Below are positions 1 through 7,220 of a DNA stretch of 22,875 bases, in pieces. The notes under the pieces are model-generated. The model searched no databases, was not told the DNA's origin, and worked only from the letters and a program-made list of their open reading frames with translations. Positions within the stretch are counted from its first letter, which is position 1; each line of letters begins with the position of its first letter. Position numbers and translations under genes: made by a program. The stretch is from a virus, in IMG/VR virus record IMGVR_UViG_3300001097_001787, positions 1 to 22,875 of that record; one strand, given 5' to 3'.

Positions 1-252
1 TCGCCGCGCGCCTTCACACCCTCGCCAATCCCCTATCATGAGGAGTGGATTCACAAGGTCCACCGCGACGCCGAGCGCCACGCCGGCAGAAAAGCGGTGC
101 GTGCCTGGGTCGCAAGCGACGTCGCGGGGCTGAGCGGCCGCGCCGTGGCGGATGCGGTCCATGTGGGGCGCGCTGCGGCGTTGGAACTCATCTATACCGG
201 TCGATTGGCGGTGGAGGAGGCGTTGATCGCGCAGGGGTGCATGCATCAGTGA
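1..252 (+). CDS. C-terminal end of an unidentified protein (5' truncated by window edge)
   Basis: Frame 1 is open from the first base to a TGA at 250-252 and encodes 83 residues without a visible start, so the gene begins outside the window. Codons show the same strong third-position G/C bias as the phage genes further on, which supports real coding. The peptide is rich in Arg, Ala and His and is probably helical at its end (GLSGRAVADAVHVGRAAA, then IYTGRLAVEEALIAQG). That stretch vaguely recalls a helix-turn-helix, but I do not recognise a family and assign no function. The gene is followed by an AT-rich gap and the convergent moron gene. An overlapping frame at 45-431 is less coding-like. 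Confidence 0.6.
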   Translation, partial: SPRAFTPSPIPYHEEWIHKVHRDAERHAGRKAVRAWVASDVAGLSGRAVADAVHVGRAAALELIYTGRLAVEEALIAQGCMHQ

Positions 253-299
253 GCAGCTCACGTTTCATCCGAGAATTGGTGTTATGCGAACTTTTATTA

Positions 300-998
300 T
301 CAGAATTGTTTTTGAATATGAGATTGAATTGCTTTTCGGAAGCCGAGCGGGTCAATAATATTTTTAAAAAATTGCGTGCCCACTCCTGTTCCGCGCACCA
401 GCAAAGTTCCTCGATTAAATCGTTGGTCTAAAAAGCCCTGCTTTAGAGCGACGTTTTCAATCTTTGAAAGTGGGAGTTCGCTGATTTGACGATTGAAAAC
501 GCCAGAATCCGAAATGATGCGTTTATTAGTCAAAATATACATCGTACTTTTGAGGCGAAAATAGGCGTAAGTAAGCCAAATTAGAGCAGGCAAAACGCCG
601 CATATTGAACAAAGCCCTAAGGTTGGCGTTGATGCATTGGCCTGCTGCGCATTGGCCATATTGCCTACAGCGATAATTTGCCCCAATAAGCACAGCAACA
701 TAAACCCCGCAACCAACATCGGACCAATCAGCGTGCTAAAGTGGAGCTTAGCCTGATAAAGCACATGTTCACCAGGCATGAGTTCATCTTGGATACGCCG
801 GTTTAAGTCAATATTTCCGGATAACGGTACGGCTTGACGCGACGGTTTTTGCTGGCGGCCGGGATGGTGTGGTCCGTCTGACAAGTGCTCAGGCAAATGT
901 CGTTGAGTAGAAATCAACTTTGGATTGCCGCAATGAGGACACGCCTCGGCATTCGTCGAAACGTCTCGGTTGCATTCAGGACATTGGATAAGAGCCAT
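300..998 (-). CDS. Zinc-ribbon, two-helix membrane protein with bacterial PH (bPH2/DUF304-like) domain; probable moron gene
   Basis: This 232-residue protein reads opposite to all its neighbours. The start at 998 is chosen because GGAGG (complement of 1004-1008) lies five bases upstream; the ATG at 1010 overlaps that ribosome site. Residues 6-23 form a zinc ribbon, CPEC then CPHC (Cys6, 9, 20, 23). A polar linker follows, then hydrophobic helices near 91-111 and 127-147, then a segment (about 149-215, with YILTNKRII and LSKIENV) typical of bacterial PH domains of the YdbS/DUF304 type. It should sit in the host inner membrane with the ribbon and PH domain in the cytoplasm. The DNA is clearly AT-richer than the phage genes. 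Opposite orientation, foreign composition and a place just outside the packaging genes fit a moron expressed from a prophage. Its actual role is unknown. Confidence 0.82.
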   Translation of the reverse strand: MALIQCPECNRDVSTNAEACPHCGNPKLISTQRHLPEHLSDGPHHPGRQQKPSRQAVPLSGNIDLNRRIQDELMPGEHVLYQAKLHFSTLIGPMLVAGFMLLCLLGQIIAVGNMANAQQANASTPTLGLCSICGVLPALIWLTYAYFRLKSTMYILTNKRIISDSGVFNRQISELPLSKIENVALKQGFLDQRFNRGTLLVRGTGVGTQFFKNIIDPLGFRKAIQSHIQKQF

Positions 999-1010
999 AC
1001 TTTCCTCCAT

Positions 1011-1143
1011 TTAGTTTGCATATTTATTAGGCCAAAAATCGATCATCTGAAAAATATATTAACCTAAAATACACAAAAAAGCCAAAAACCTACCCATATC
1101 GCGATTTATATAGTGAAGCGACCCGAAGTTATGGTGTGTAGTT
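1011..1143. promoter_or_regulatory. AT-rich divergent intergenic region, presumed promoters both ways
   Basis: This 133-base gap separates the minus-strand moron gene from the rightward structural genes and is the most AT-rich stretch in the window, with runs of A and T and two CCAAAAA words. It must lie upstream of the moron gene, and may hold the late promoter of the rightward operon. On the minus strand a TTGGCT and a TAATAT about 18 bases apart resemble sigma-70 boxes only weakly. On the plus strand I find no convincing -35/-10 pair. The promoter call rests on position and composition. Confidence 0.35.
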
Positions 1144-1482
1144 ATGCAGTGCCTTCTATTTCCAGTGGCATCGCCTATACCGGACGATGCGAAGCCCATT
1201 CCCGGGTTTGATTATGACTATCTAATTACCCGCGATGGCGAAGTCTGGTCGACCAAGTGGAACGGTCCGCGCACGCTCGAGCAATTTGAGGGCGGCGGAG
1301 GCCCTCGCGTTTGTCTCACCCGCCATGGCCGGCGCTATCGTCCAGACGTTCGGACGCTTCTTCGCAGGACCTTCGGTATCGAGAAACAGCCGACCGGCGA
1401 TGCCGCGCTTCGACGCTATGTGCTTGAAGCGTATGGTGACGACCCGGAGGTGCTTGAGTGGGCTGATCAGCTCACCGGCTGA
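1144..1482 (+). CDS. NUMOD4-like small protein lacking an HNH nuclease domain
   Basis: This 112-residue protein lies 13 bases before the small terminase. Residues 18-78 match the pattern of a NUMOD4 module: IPGFDYDYLITRDGEVWS, then a basic stretch with VCLTRHGRRYRPDVRTLLRRTF, the usual beta-rich unit ending in a helix. NUMOD4 normally precedes an HNH endonuclease. Here the protein instead ends in a short acidic helix (YVLEAYGDDPEVLEWADQL) and has no His-Asn-His motif or zinc cysteines. It may be a DNA-binding packaging accessory or a nuclease remnant. HNH proteins beside terminase genes are common in phages, which supports a packaging role by position only. The ATG at 1144 is the first ATG after an upstream in-frame TGA at 1114, and no clear ribosome site precedes it. 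Confidence 0.72.
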   Translation: MQCLLFPVASPIPDDAKPIPGFDYDYLITRDGEVWSTKWNGPRTLEQFEGGGGPRVCLTRHGRRYRPDVRTLLRRTFGIEKQPTGDAALRRYVLEAYGDDPEVLEWADQLTG

Positions 1483-1495
1483 GATATAATTATGT

Positions 1496-1990
1496 ATGAA
1501 CAAAGACACCAAAACATGGGAAAAACGGGAGGATGAGTCTGACGCGGCATATGCAGCGCTGCGGAAATACCTGGATCTGGGTGTTGAGCGAAGCCACAAA
1601 AAGGTCGTGGAAACCCTCGGTAAACCCTCGGGTTATACTCGGTGGATTGAGTCATGGTCGAGCAAATACGATTGGGTCAAACGGGCGAGTGCCTGGGAGG
1701 CCCATCTTCGCGGTCTTGAGCAGGCCGAGGCCGAGGAGAAGCACCTTGGAAAGCTCGAGGCGCACCGCGAGCGCCAGGAAGAATACGCGCGCCGGGTGAT
1801 GGCCAATGCCTTAAGCCTTATGGAGCGGATCGAAGCGCGCATCGAGCAAATGGAATCGGAGGATATCGCCGATGGGAACGAGCTTGCAAGACTCATCAAG
1901 GCGACCGTCGATATGTTTAAGGCTGCGACCGATGCCGACACCCAGGCGCTCGCCGTTAGCGAACTTTTACGCCTTCTGGCCGACTCATGA
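1496..1990 (+). CDS. terS: Terminase small subunit
   Basis: The 164-residue product has the layout of a phage small terminase. The N-terminal half (about 6-70) carries aromatic and basic residues in the pattern W..RE.ES..AY.AL..YL..G..RS..KV...LG, a helix-turn-helix-like DNA recognition unit, followed by WSSKYDWVKRASAWEAH. Residues 75-125 form a charged helix expected to drive oligomerisation (EAEEKHLGKLEAHRERQEE and onward). The C-terminus would contact the large terminase. It recognises phage DNA and loads the motor. It is followed after three bases by the large terminase, so the two are translationally linked. Family assignment is by pattern and neighbourhood, since small terminases diverge strongly. 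Confidence 0.85.
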   Translation: MNKDTKTWEKREDESDAAYAALRKYLDLGVERSHKKVVETLGKPSGYTRWIESWSSKYDWVKRASAWEAHLRGLEQAEAEEKHLGKLEAHRERQEEYARRVMANALSLMERIEARIEQMESEDIADGNELARLIKATVDMFKAATDADTQALAVSELLRLLADS

Positions 1991-1993
1991 GCT

Positions 1994-3463
1994 ATGACCC
2001 GTTCCAATGTCAAAAAGGCCGGCCTCAAACTTCTTTCAAGTCATTCGCCCTTGGTCAAAAAACTTCGAGGCCAAAGCCTAAGCGGGCGCGAGGTGCCGAC
2101 ACTTGAGCGCTTTGAGTCCGAGTTTCTGGCCGATTATCGCCCGCATAAAAAACAGCGTCTTTTGCACGCCGCGATGGACGTACGTTTTGTGGCCGTCGTC
2201 GCGGGACGCCGCGGTGGGAAGACCTATGCCGGCGGGCGGGAGTTCTTAAGGCGCGTGTTTCGCGACCACGAGAAAAGGATTGGAGATACGCCCTGGCAGG
2301 CGCCGTCGTTTTTGGGCGAGGAGACCAAGGGCGTGCTCGAGTATTGGGTGGTCGCGCCGACCTACAAGCTCACAGCGTACCCCAAGCAAGAGATCTTCGA
2401 GGTCTTAGGCGGTGAGCGCTCGCCGCTGGTTCTCAAATATAACCGCTCAAGCGAGACGCTGTGGCTTATCGGGGGCATCAAGATTCAGTTTCGCTCGGCC
2501 GACCGGCCCGACCGCCTGGTTGCGGCGGGCTTGGACGGGCTGTGGATCGACGAGGCGGCCCGGCTTAAGTCCGACGCGTGGGATGAGAACCTGCGCGCGA
2601 CCTTGAGCGACAAGCAGGGTTGGGCGCTGTTTACGACGACTCCGCTGGGCAAAAATTGGGTTTATGATCAGATATGGTCGCACACGCAGCTCGGCCGGGG
2701 GGACAGGCGAGACGACTTTTTTGGGCTTCACTTTACCACGCTCGACAACGAGCGCGTGCCGAACCTCATCGAGGAGGCAAAACGCGCCAAAGAAGAGCTT
2801 CCTCCGGCGGTCTATCTTCGAAACTACGCCGCCTCATTCGACGCGTTTAAAGGTAAGATTTATGAACACTTCTTAGACGACGCGACCCATATCGTGGACC
2901 GCATCCCCTGGGCGAATCTTCGCCGGCGCATCGGCGGGAAGGACTGGGGATTTGGCAACCCCGGATGCTTGCTGGAGGCGGGCATCGACCACGACGGCAC
3001 CATCTGGGTGTACCGCGAGGATTACCTGCGCAGGTTGACCGTGCCGCCGAGCCCCAATGCCCCCAAGGGTGATTGCTGGATAAACCGGATGAAGTACGCC
3101 AAAAGGCGCGGGGTCGAGTCAATCTGGGTCGACCCGTCTGAGCCCGGCCATATCGAGACGTGCCACGAGTATGGCATCACCGAAGTCGCGAAGGCAGATA
3201 ACGCCGTGGCGCCGGGGATTGAGGCGGTCGCGGCGCTCTTGATGCCAGCGGGCCCTCACCAGGAGCCCGCGATGAAGATTCACCGCGGTTGCACGAATCT
3301 TAGGCGCGAGCTTTCGAGCTACCGCTACCGAGACGATATGGAAAAGCCGGTTAAAGAGGCCGACCATTCATGCGATTCGCTTCGCTACCTCGCGTATTCA
3401 GAGCATCGAAAAGGGGCCGGTTTAAGCCGGCTAAACTTCTCAATTTTTAAGGACGTGGTTTGA
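1994..3463 (+). CDS. terL: Terminase large subunit (packaging ATPase and nuclease)
   Basis: This 489-residue protein is the DNA-packaging motor and headful or cos nuclease. The ATPase domain shows Walker A AGRRGGKT (residues 70-77), Walker B GLWIDEAA with Asp186 and Glu187, and the coupling motif TTTP (214-217). The C-terminal RNase H-like nuclease shows the expected three acidic positions: Asp317 in KDWGF, Asp380 in IWVDPSEPG and Asp461 in HSCDSLRYLAY. Length is normal and every key residue is present, so it should be active. It docks on the portal encoded next; the TGA at 3461-3463 overlaps the portal start. It starts three bases after the small terminase without an obvious ribosome site of its own. 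Confidence 0.96.
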   Translation: MTRSNVKKAGLKLLSSHSPLVKKLRGQSLSGREVPTLERFESEFLADYRPHKKQRLLHAAMDVRFVAVVAGRRGGKTYAGGREFLRRVFRDHEKRIGDTPWQAPSFLGEETKGVLEYWVVAPTYKLTAYPKQEIFEVLGGERSPLVLKYNRSSETLWLIGGIKIQFRSADRPDRLVAAGLDGLWIDEAARLKSDAWDENLRATLSDKQGWALFTTTPLGKNWVYDQIWSHTQLGRGDRRDDFFGLHFTTLDNERVPNLIEEAKRAKEELPPAVYLRNYAASFDAFKGKIYEHFLDDATHIVDRIPWANLRRRIGGKDWGFGNPGCLLEAGIDHDGTIWVYREDYLRRLTVPPSPNAPKGDCWINRMKYAKRRGVESIWVDPSEPGHIETCHEYGITEVAKADNAVAPGIEAVAALLMPAGPHQEPAMKIHRGCTNLRRELSSYRYRDDMEKPVKEADHSCDSLRYLAYSEHRKGAGLSRLNFSIFKDVV

Positions 3464-4926
3464 ACTCAGCCGGCCTAAAAAAGCTAAATGAAGCGCTTAA
3501 AGCGGCCGGTCTTTTCGGCATGACCCAGCGCCACAGCGAGATGCAGCGGGCGAGTGCCGTTTATTGGGGTCTTCAATACGACGGCCTTCCCAAATGGCAT
3601 GACCCGAAGGCCAGCGCTCTACCAATCCGCCAGAAGGCTCCAGCGCTCCAGTATCGACTGACATACCGCGCGGTCAATGAGATCGGCGCGTATCTTTTCG
3701 GTAAGGGCCGAAAGCCCACGCCCCAGATTGAGGGTGAGGCGACCGATGAGGCGCAGGCCGCCTTGCAGAAATTCTATAACTCCGCGTCTGGCGGGACGGG
3801 CATCCGTCATCACCTGGGAGAACTCGGGCGCCTAGCGCTTCTGCACGGGCAGGCGGCTATCGCTTTTCATAAGCGAACCTTTGGTGGGGTCTCGCGCTAT
3901 TCAACGGAGGTGATCGATACCCGGATGAGTAAGCCGACCTTCGGGCGCGACCGGATTGAGGAGGCGGTGAAGCTCGGCATCGACGACGATGAACTCATCG
4001 AGCTGGACGAATACTGGTACACGGTCGAATTCGACCCGTCCGGCGAAGAGATTATCTGGCTTCACCGTCGGCTGTGGGAGATCGGAAAGACCACCGAATT
4101 CAAGCCGCTGTCTCTCGATGAGAAGTTAGAGTGGGTCGAGGACAAGGAGCGCACGGTCGCGCACGGGTTGCAGTTCATCACGGCCGAGTGGGTCTGGAAT
4201 TCGCCGGTGGCAAATGACATCGACGGCGCCCCGCTTTTGTCCGAGGCCGAGTTTAGCCTGGAGGATTCGGTCAACTACACGATGAGCCAGATTGACCGGG
4301 GCATCGCGTATAACCAGGAGCCGTTGACGGTCTTTCTGGGGCCGAATCTACAGTCGGGCTCTGAGATAAAGCGCGGCGCCGGCAATACTGTGCAACTTCC
4401 AAGAGACCCTTCGGGCGGGGTGCCCGAAGCCAAGATGCTCGAGATCTCGGGCGGCGGTCAGAAAACCGCGATGGAATGGGTCCGCATGGTGCGCGGCGCG
4501 TTCTACGAGATCGCCCAGATCGTGATGCATGACCCGCAGCAAGCCATGAATGTGATGAGCGGGACGGCGCTTGAGCGGATGATGTACCCGACGATCGCCC
4601 AGGTCGATAAGATTCGACCCAACTATGGGCGCGGCATCTCGCGCCTTCTTCGAAAGATGCTCCAGGCCGAAGGGCTCGGGCTCTTCGATGTGATGTGTGC
4701 CTGGCCCGCGATTATTGAGCCGTCGGCCGTCGATATCTTGCAGGCGCAGACCGCGACCATTCAGGCGCGAGACGCCGGTGTCATCACGCAGAAGACCACG
4801 ATTGAGCGCACCGCACCGTTTTACGGTGTCGAGGACGTCGAGGCATACCGCGCCGAGGTTCAGGCCGAAGAGGTATCGGGTGGTACGGTGAGCCGTGAAG
4901 ATGATTTCAAAGTTGAGGGCATATAA
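3460..4926 (+). CDS. Portal protein, SPP1 gp6-like family
   Basis: The 488-residue portal would form the dodecameric ring at one capsid vertex through which DNA enters and leaves. The start is TTG at 3460, overlapping the terminase stop as TTGA, and is supported by AAGGA at 3449-3453 six bases upstream. The family is recognised from the overall pattern: an N-terminal region with YRLTYRAVNEIGAYLFGKG, a beta-rich middle with YWYTVEFDPSGEEIIWLHRR, an acidic helix region SEAEFSLEDSVNYTMSQIDRG, and a C-terminal crown segment with SGTALERMMYPTIAQVDKIR typical of SPP1-type portals. The terminase-portal-gp7 order is the classic one for this group. Length fits the family. Confidence 0.9.
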   Translation: MNSAGLKKLNEALKAAGLFGMTQRHSEMQRASAVYWGLQYDGLPKWHDPKASALPIRQKAPALQYRLTYRAVNEIGAYLFGKGRKPTPQIEGEATDEAQAALQKFYNSASGGTGIRHHLGELGRLALLHGQAAIAFHKRTFGGVSRYSTEVIDTRMSKPTFGRDRIEEAVKLGIDDDELIELDEYWYTVEFDPSGEEIIWLHRRLWEIGKTTEFKPLSLDEKLEWVEDKERTVAHGLQFITAEWVWNSPVANDIDGAPLLSEAEFSLEDSVNYTMSQIDRGIAYNQEPLTVFLGPNLQSGSEIKRGAGNTVQLPRDPSGGVPEAKMLEISGGGQKTAMEWVRMVRGAFYEIAQIVMHDPQQAMNVMSGTALERMMYPTIAQVDKIRPNYGRGISRLLRKMLQAEGLGLFDVMCAWPAIIEPSAVDILQAQTATIQARDAGVITQKTTIERTAPFYGVEDVEAYRAEVQAEEVSGGTVSREDDFKVEGI

Positions 4927-4932
4927 TCCAAC

Positions 4933-5892
4933 GTGGCACGACTTCCGAAACGAATCTTAAAGATTGCCGAGTCGAATAATCGGCGGCTTCGCGAGCTGGA
5001 CCACGAGACCCGCCGGGCGCTCGCACGGCGCATGAAGAAGGTTAAAAAAAGCCTCGAGGAGGAGCTTAAAAGTGTTTCAAAAGAAAGTTTTCGCGCCCAA
5101 CAAGTCCGGATGAGTCTGCTCTTTGCCGACCAGGCGAGCAACGAGCTTAAAGATGGGGTCGAGCAGGTTTTATCGGCCGCCGCCTCAGATGCATCAAAGC
5201 TTGCAGGCTACGATGTCTCGCGCGAAATCAACGCCTGGTGGGAGCATTATGGGAACGAGGCGACCGCACCGAATTTCGGCGCGCTGATAAGCGTGGACAA
5301 AGAGATCCTGGTCGAGCGCTTTGCCAAATCCCTTGCAACCTATGGGCAAACAATCGCCAACACGATTAAAAATGAGGTTGCCCAGACGCTCGGGACGCGC
5401 GGCGATAGAGGGGCACTTACCTCGGCGATTCAAGAGGCCATCGGCCGGGAGAAATGGCGCGCTGAGCGCATCGCCCGCACCGAGATCCAGCACGCCTACA
5501 ATGCCTCGCACCACGCGACGATGCGCTACGCCAAAGATAGCGGGGTCGCTCCGGACATTAAAAAGACCTGCATCGTCACTTACGATGCCCGCACCGCCGA
5601 TGACAGTCTTGCGCTTGAGGGGCAGGTGCGCGAGATGGACGAAATGTTCGTCGACGGCGCAGGCCGCCATTATCTACACCCGCCAGGAAGACCCAATGAC
5701 CGCGAAAAGGAGGTTGCTTATTTCCCTGAGGATGCCGAGCCGCAGAAGGAGGACCCGCAGGCGGCGAAGGAGGCGCGTGGGGCCGAGAAAGACGGCGAGG
5801 TCATTGAAGATGCTGTGCGGCGCAGCATTGAGGATAGCAGACTCAAAGATATGTCGGTCGATGACGATGGCAACAAACCGAACAATTTCTGA
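4933..5892 (+). CDS. Head morphogenesis protein, SPP1 gp7 / Mu gpF (MuF) type
   Basis: The start is GTG at 4933, six bases after the portal stop; no in-frame ATG precedes the conserved part. The N-terminal 50 residues are very basic and helical. The MuF core spans about 125-265, with RAERIARTEIQHAYNASHHA (176-195) as the hallmark helix and a final beta part ending HPPGRPNDREKEVAYF. In most family members this end reads like PP..P.CRC; here the cysteine pair is missing. Minor head proteins of this type bind the portal and are packaged in a few copies; some MuF proteins carry C-terminal toxin domains. Here the core is followed only by a charged tail (266-319). A coding-like segment in the -1 frame continues past the stop, so the C-terminus may be truncated or frameshifted. 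Confidence 0.88.
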   Translation: MARLPKRILKIAESNNRRLRELDHETRRALARRMKKVKKSLEEELKSVSKESFRAQQVRMSLLFADQASNELKDGVEQVLSAAASDASKLAGYDVSREINAWWEHYGNEATAPNFGALISVDKEILVERFAKSLATYGQTIANTIKNEVAQTLGTRGDRGALTSAIQEAIGREKWRAERIARTEIQHAYNASHHATMRYAKDSGVAPDIKKTCIVTYDARTADDSLALEGQVREMDEMFVDGAGRHYLHPPGRPNDREKEVAYFPEDAEPQKEDPQAAKEARGAEKDGEVIEDAVRRSIEDSRLKDMSVDDDGNKPNNF

Positions 5893-5987
5893 AAGCCAAG
5901 GGTTTCGGGCGTATTTTCGAGAACGACAAGCAGTTGGCTCGGTACTTGAAGCAGCACTCTCAATACAGGTTTGAAGATGGCGATTAA
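5865..5987 (+). pseudogene. Out-of-frame, coding-like C-terminal tail after the MuF-type protein
   Basis: After the MuF stop at 5890-5892 the -1 frame is open from just after a TGA at 5862-5864 to a TAA at 5985-5987. It reads EQFLKAKGFGRIFENDKQ and continues LARYLKQHSQYRFEDGD, which looks like ordinary soluble protein; the other two frames of the same stretch give Ser/Arg-rich translations. It has no ATG, GTG or ribosome site suited to independent translation. The simplest reading is a lost C-terminal extension of the upstream protein, displaced by an indel between about 5865 and 5890. The bases there (AAC AAT TTC TGA) are not a canonical slippery heptamer. A recoded extension or a very small gene with a rare start are alternatives. 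Confidence 0.4.
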
Positions 5988-6354
5988 TGAACAGACCAAA
6001 CAAGAGCTTCAGCGCGTTATTGCGTTGGTGCAGCCTGGAGGCCGCTTAAACGGGCTGGAAGACTACGAAGATGAAAGAGCGCTTCAGTCTGCTGGAATGG
6101 ATATCACCTATTACCTTACTTTTGGCGGCGAGAATCATATCCGCCGTCAGGCGATGAAGGACCTACCCGCGCGGGTTCGCTTGGCCTTGCAGTCATTGCT
6201 TGGTGAACTCAGCAGTTTGTCGGCCATCTTTCGAATTCAAGACGGTGTTGGAGTCGCGTTTCGTGATGAGACCAGCGTCGATGACCGTGAGCAGGTTCGA
6301 GAGTTCGTAGGATCGAGCTGGGCGCCGCAAGTTTCACGAGGCTTTTTGGCCTGA
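5977..6354 (+). CDS. Hypothetical 125-residue protein downstream of the MuF-type gene
   Basis: The ATG at 5977 is preferred over an in-frame TTG at 5971. The gene overlaps the end of the out-of-frame tail (TAA at 5985-5987), as in a translationally coupled pair. The protein is soluble, without signal peptide, membrane helix or cysteine. It is mainly helical, with a central FGGENHIRRQAMKDLPARVR, a hydrophobic helix LALQSLLGELSSLSAIF, and an acidic end. I do not recognise a family. A small gene tightly coupled behind a MuF-type protein is where phage MuF polymorphic toxins keep their immunity gene, so that role is a possibility, unsupported by any motif. A head accessory protein is equally possible. 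A terminator hairpin follows. Confidence 0.7.
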   Translation: MAINEQTKQELQRVIALVQPGGRLNGLEDYEDERALQSAGMDITYYLTFGGENHIRRQAMKDLPARVRLALQSLLGELSSLSAIFRIQDGVGVAFRDETSVDDREQVREFVGSSWAPQVSRGFLA

Positions 6355-6387
6355 CTTGACGCGCTCGATAAATCATAAGGACTCACA

Positions 6388-6421
6388 GCCGCTCCGGACT
6401 TCCGGACGCGGCCTTTCTTTT
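6388..6421 (+). terminator. Rho-independent terminator/attenuator before the scaffold gene
   Basis: GCCGC (6388-6392) pairs with GCGGC (6408-6412) and CCGGA pairs with TCCGG inside it, giving a GC-rich stem with a two-base loop and one small bulge. It is followed directly by the T-rich tail CTTTCTTTT. It lies in the 94-base gap between the small gene and the scaffold gene. In a continuous late operon it would reduce read-through unless antitermination acts. Confidence 0.7.
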
Positions 6422-6448
6422 GCCCAAAACAACTCACAGGAGATTATC

Positions 6449-7129
6449 ATGCTTTCATTTCTGGCCATGATGGCCATGCCGCTATTTTACGCACCCGACG
6501 GCGGAAACGGCGACTCGGGCGGTGCAGCCCCTGCCGCAGGGGAGAAGCCCCCCGAGACGCCGCCGGCGCCCGAGACGCCCGAGGCTGACGCCGCGAAGCC
6601 GCCGGCGCCCGAGACGCCCGCCGAGGACACCGCCGCCCGCGCCGAGAATAAGAAGCTCAAGGCGCAGCTCGACAAGTTCGAAAAAGAGCGCCTGGCCCGC
6701 GAAGAGGCTGATCTGAGCGAACTTGAAAAGGCCCAAAAGCAGGCGGATCGCTACAAGTCTGAGGTCGAAGTGGCCAAAAAGGAAGCTACAGACATGAGGG
6801 TCGGCGTGGCGCTGTCGAATGCGGCGCATGAGCTCGGACTTAAAAACCCGGTTCAGACCCTTCGCATGGTCGACCGCTCGCTTGTGACGCTCGGGGAGGA
6901 CGGCGAGGTTGTGGGGGCCAAGGAGGCCGTCGAGGCGCTCAAAGAGAGCGTTCCTTTTGCATTCTCGGAAGCGCCCGACGCCGCCCCGGGATCAACCTCG
7001 AGCGCGGATAGCGGCACGTCGAAGCGCAGCGACCGCGCCAGCGCCTCGGGCCAACCCGAGACCGACCGGGACCGGGGGCGCCAGGCGGCAAAGAGACTCA
7101 AGGAGAAGCGGGAGAACGTGCGTCTATAA
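6449..7129 (+). CDS. Probable capsid scaffolding protein
   Basis: The start at 6449 is fixed by AGGAG (6438-6442) six bases upstream; a longer frame from 6356 would run through the terminator hairpin. The 226 residues open with a hydrophobic MLSFLAMMAMPLFYAPDGG, then a Pro/Ala/Glu-rich low-complexity stretch (about 20-60) in which PPAPETP occurs twice, then a coiled coil (about 62-115) of Lys/Glu heptads (ENKKLKAQLDKFEKERLAREE). A small folded part (116-170) and a disordered, charged C-terminus ending KRLKEKRENVRL follow. An acidic coiled coil with a basic helical end, just before the capsid genes, is the classic scaffold layout; the basic end usually binds the coat. It would occupy the procapsid interior and be expelled. 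Family named by architecture and place, not by a diagnostic motif. Confidence 0.78.
   Translation: MLSFLAMMAMPLFYAPDGGNGDSGGAAPAAGEKPPETPPAPETPEADAAKPPAPETPAEDTAARAENKKLKAQLDKFEKERLAREEADLSELEKAQKQADRYKSEVEVAKKEATDMRVGVALSNAAHELGLKNPVQTLRMVDRSLVTLGEDGEVVGAKEAVEALKESVPFAFSEAPDAAPGSTSSADSGTSKRSDRASASGQPETDRDRGRQAAKRLKEKRENVRL
6559..6620 (+). repeat. 23-base direct repeat inside the scaffold gene
   Basis: The same 23 bases, starting GCCGCCGGCGCCCGAGACG, occur at 6559-6581 and 6598-6620, 39 bases (13 codons) apart and in frame. They encode the repeated PPAPETP of the low-complexity segment. The exact identity suggests a recent in-frame duplication; unequal recombination here would change linker length without breaking the frame. 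Confidence 0.85.
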
Positions 7130-7171
7130 AGGCGCACCCGAGAGCCCCTGAAGTGTAGAACTAATCAACCT

Positions 7172-7205
7172 GGACTGCGGCGCAGACGCCCGGTCCTATT
7201 TTTAT
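7172..7205 (+). terminator. Probable terminator between scaffold and decoration genes
   Basis: GGAC (7172-7175) pairs with GTCC (7193-7196) and GGCG with CGCC inside it around a CAGA loop, with small internal mismatches. The hairpin is followed by TATTTTTAT. It fills much of the 91-base gap between the scaffold stop and the next start. The stem is imperfect, so termination may be partial. Confidence 0.5.
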
Positions 7206-7220
7206 GCCCGGAGAAATCAA

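Noticed and set aside
45-431. 128-residue plus-strand open frame
   Set aside because: Arg/Gly/Cys-rich translation typical of a wrong frame; it overlaps the frame-1 partial gene and the end of the moron gene.
1485-1490. Perfect TATAAT before the small terminase gene
   Set aside because: No -35 element at a suitable distance, and it falls between two close co-directional genes; likely chance.
5321-5974. 217-residue plus-strand open frame over the MuF-type gene
   Set aside because: Arg/Ser-rich translation in the wrong frame; the -1 frame reads more like protein after the MuF stop.
6356-6384. TTGACG as a possible -35 box before the scaffold gene
   Set aside because: No matching -10 hexamer at 16-18 bases; the site also sits upstream of a terminator hairpin.
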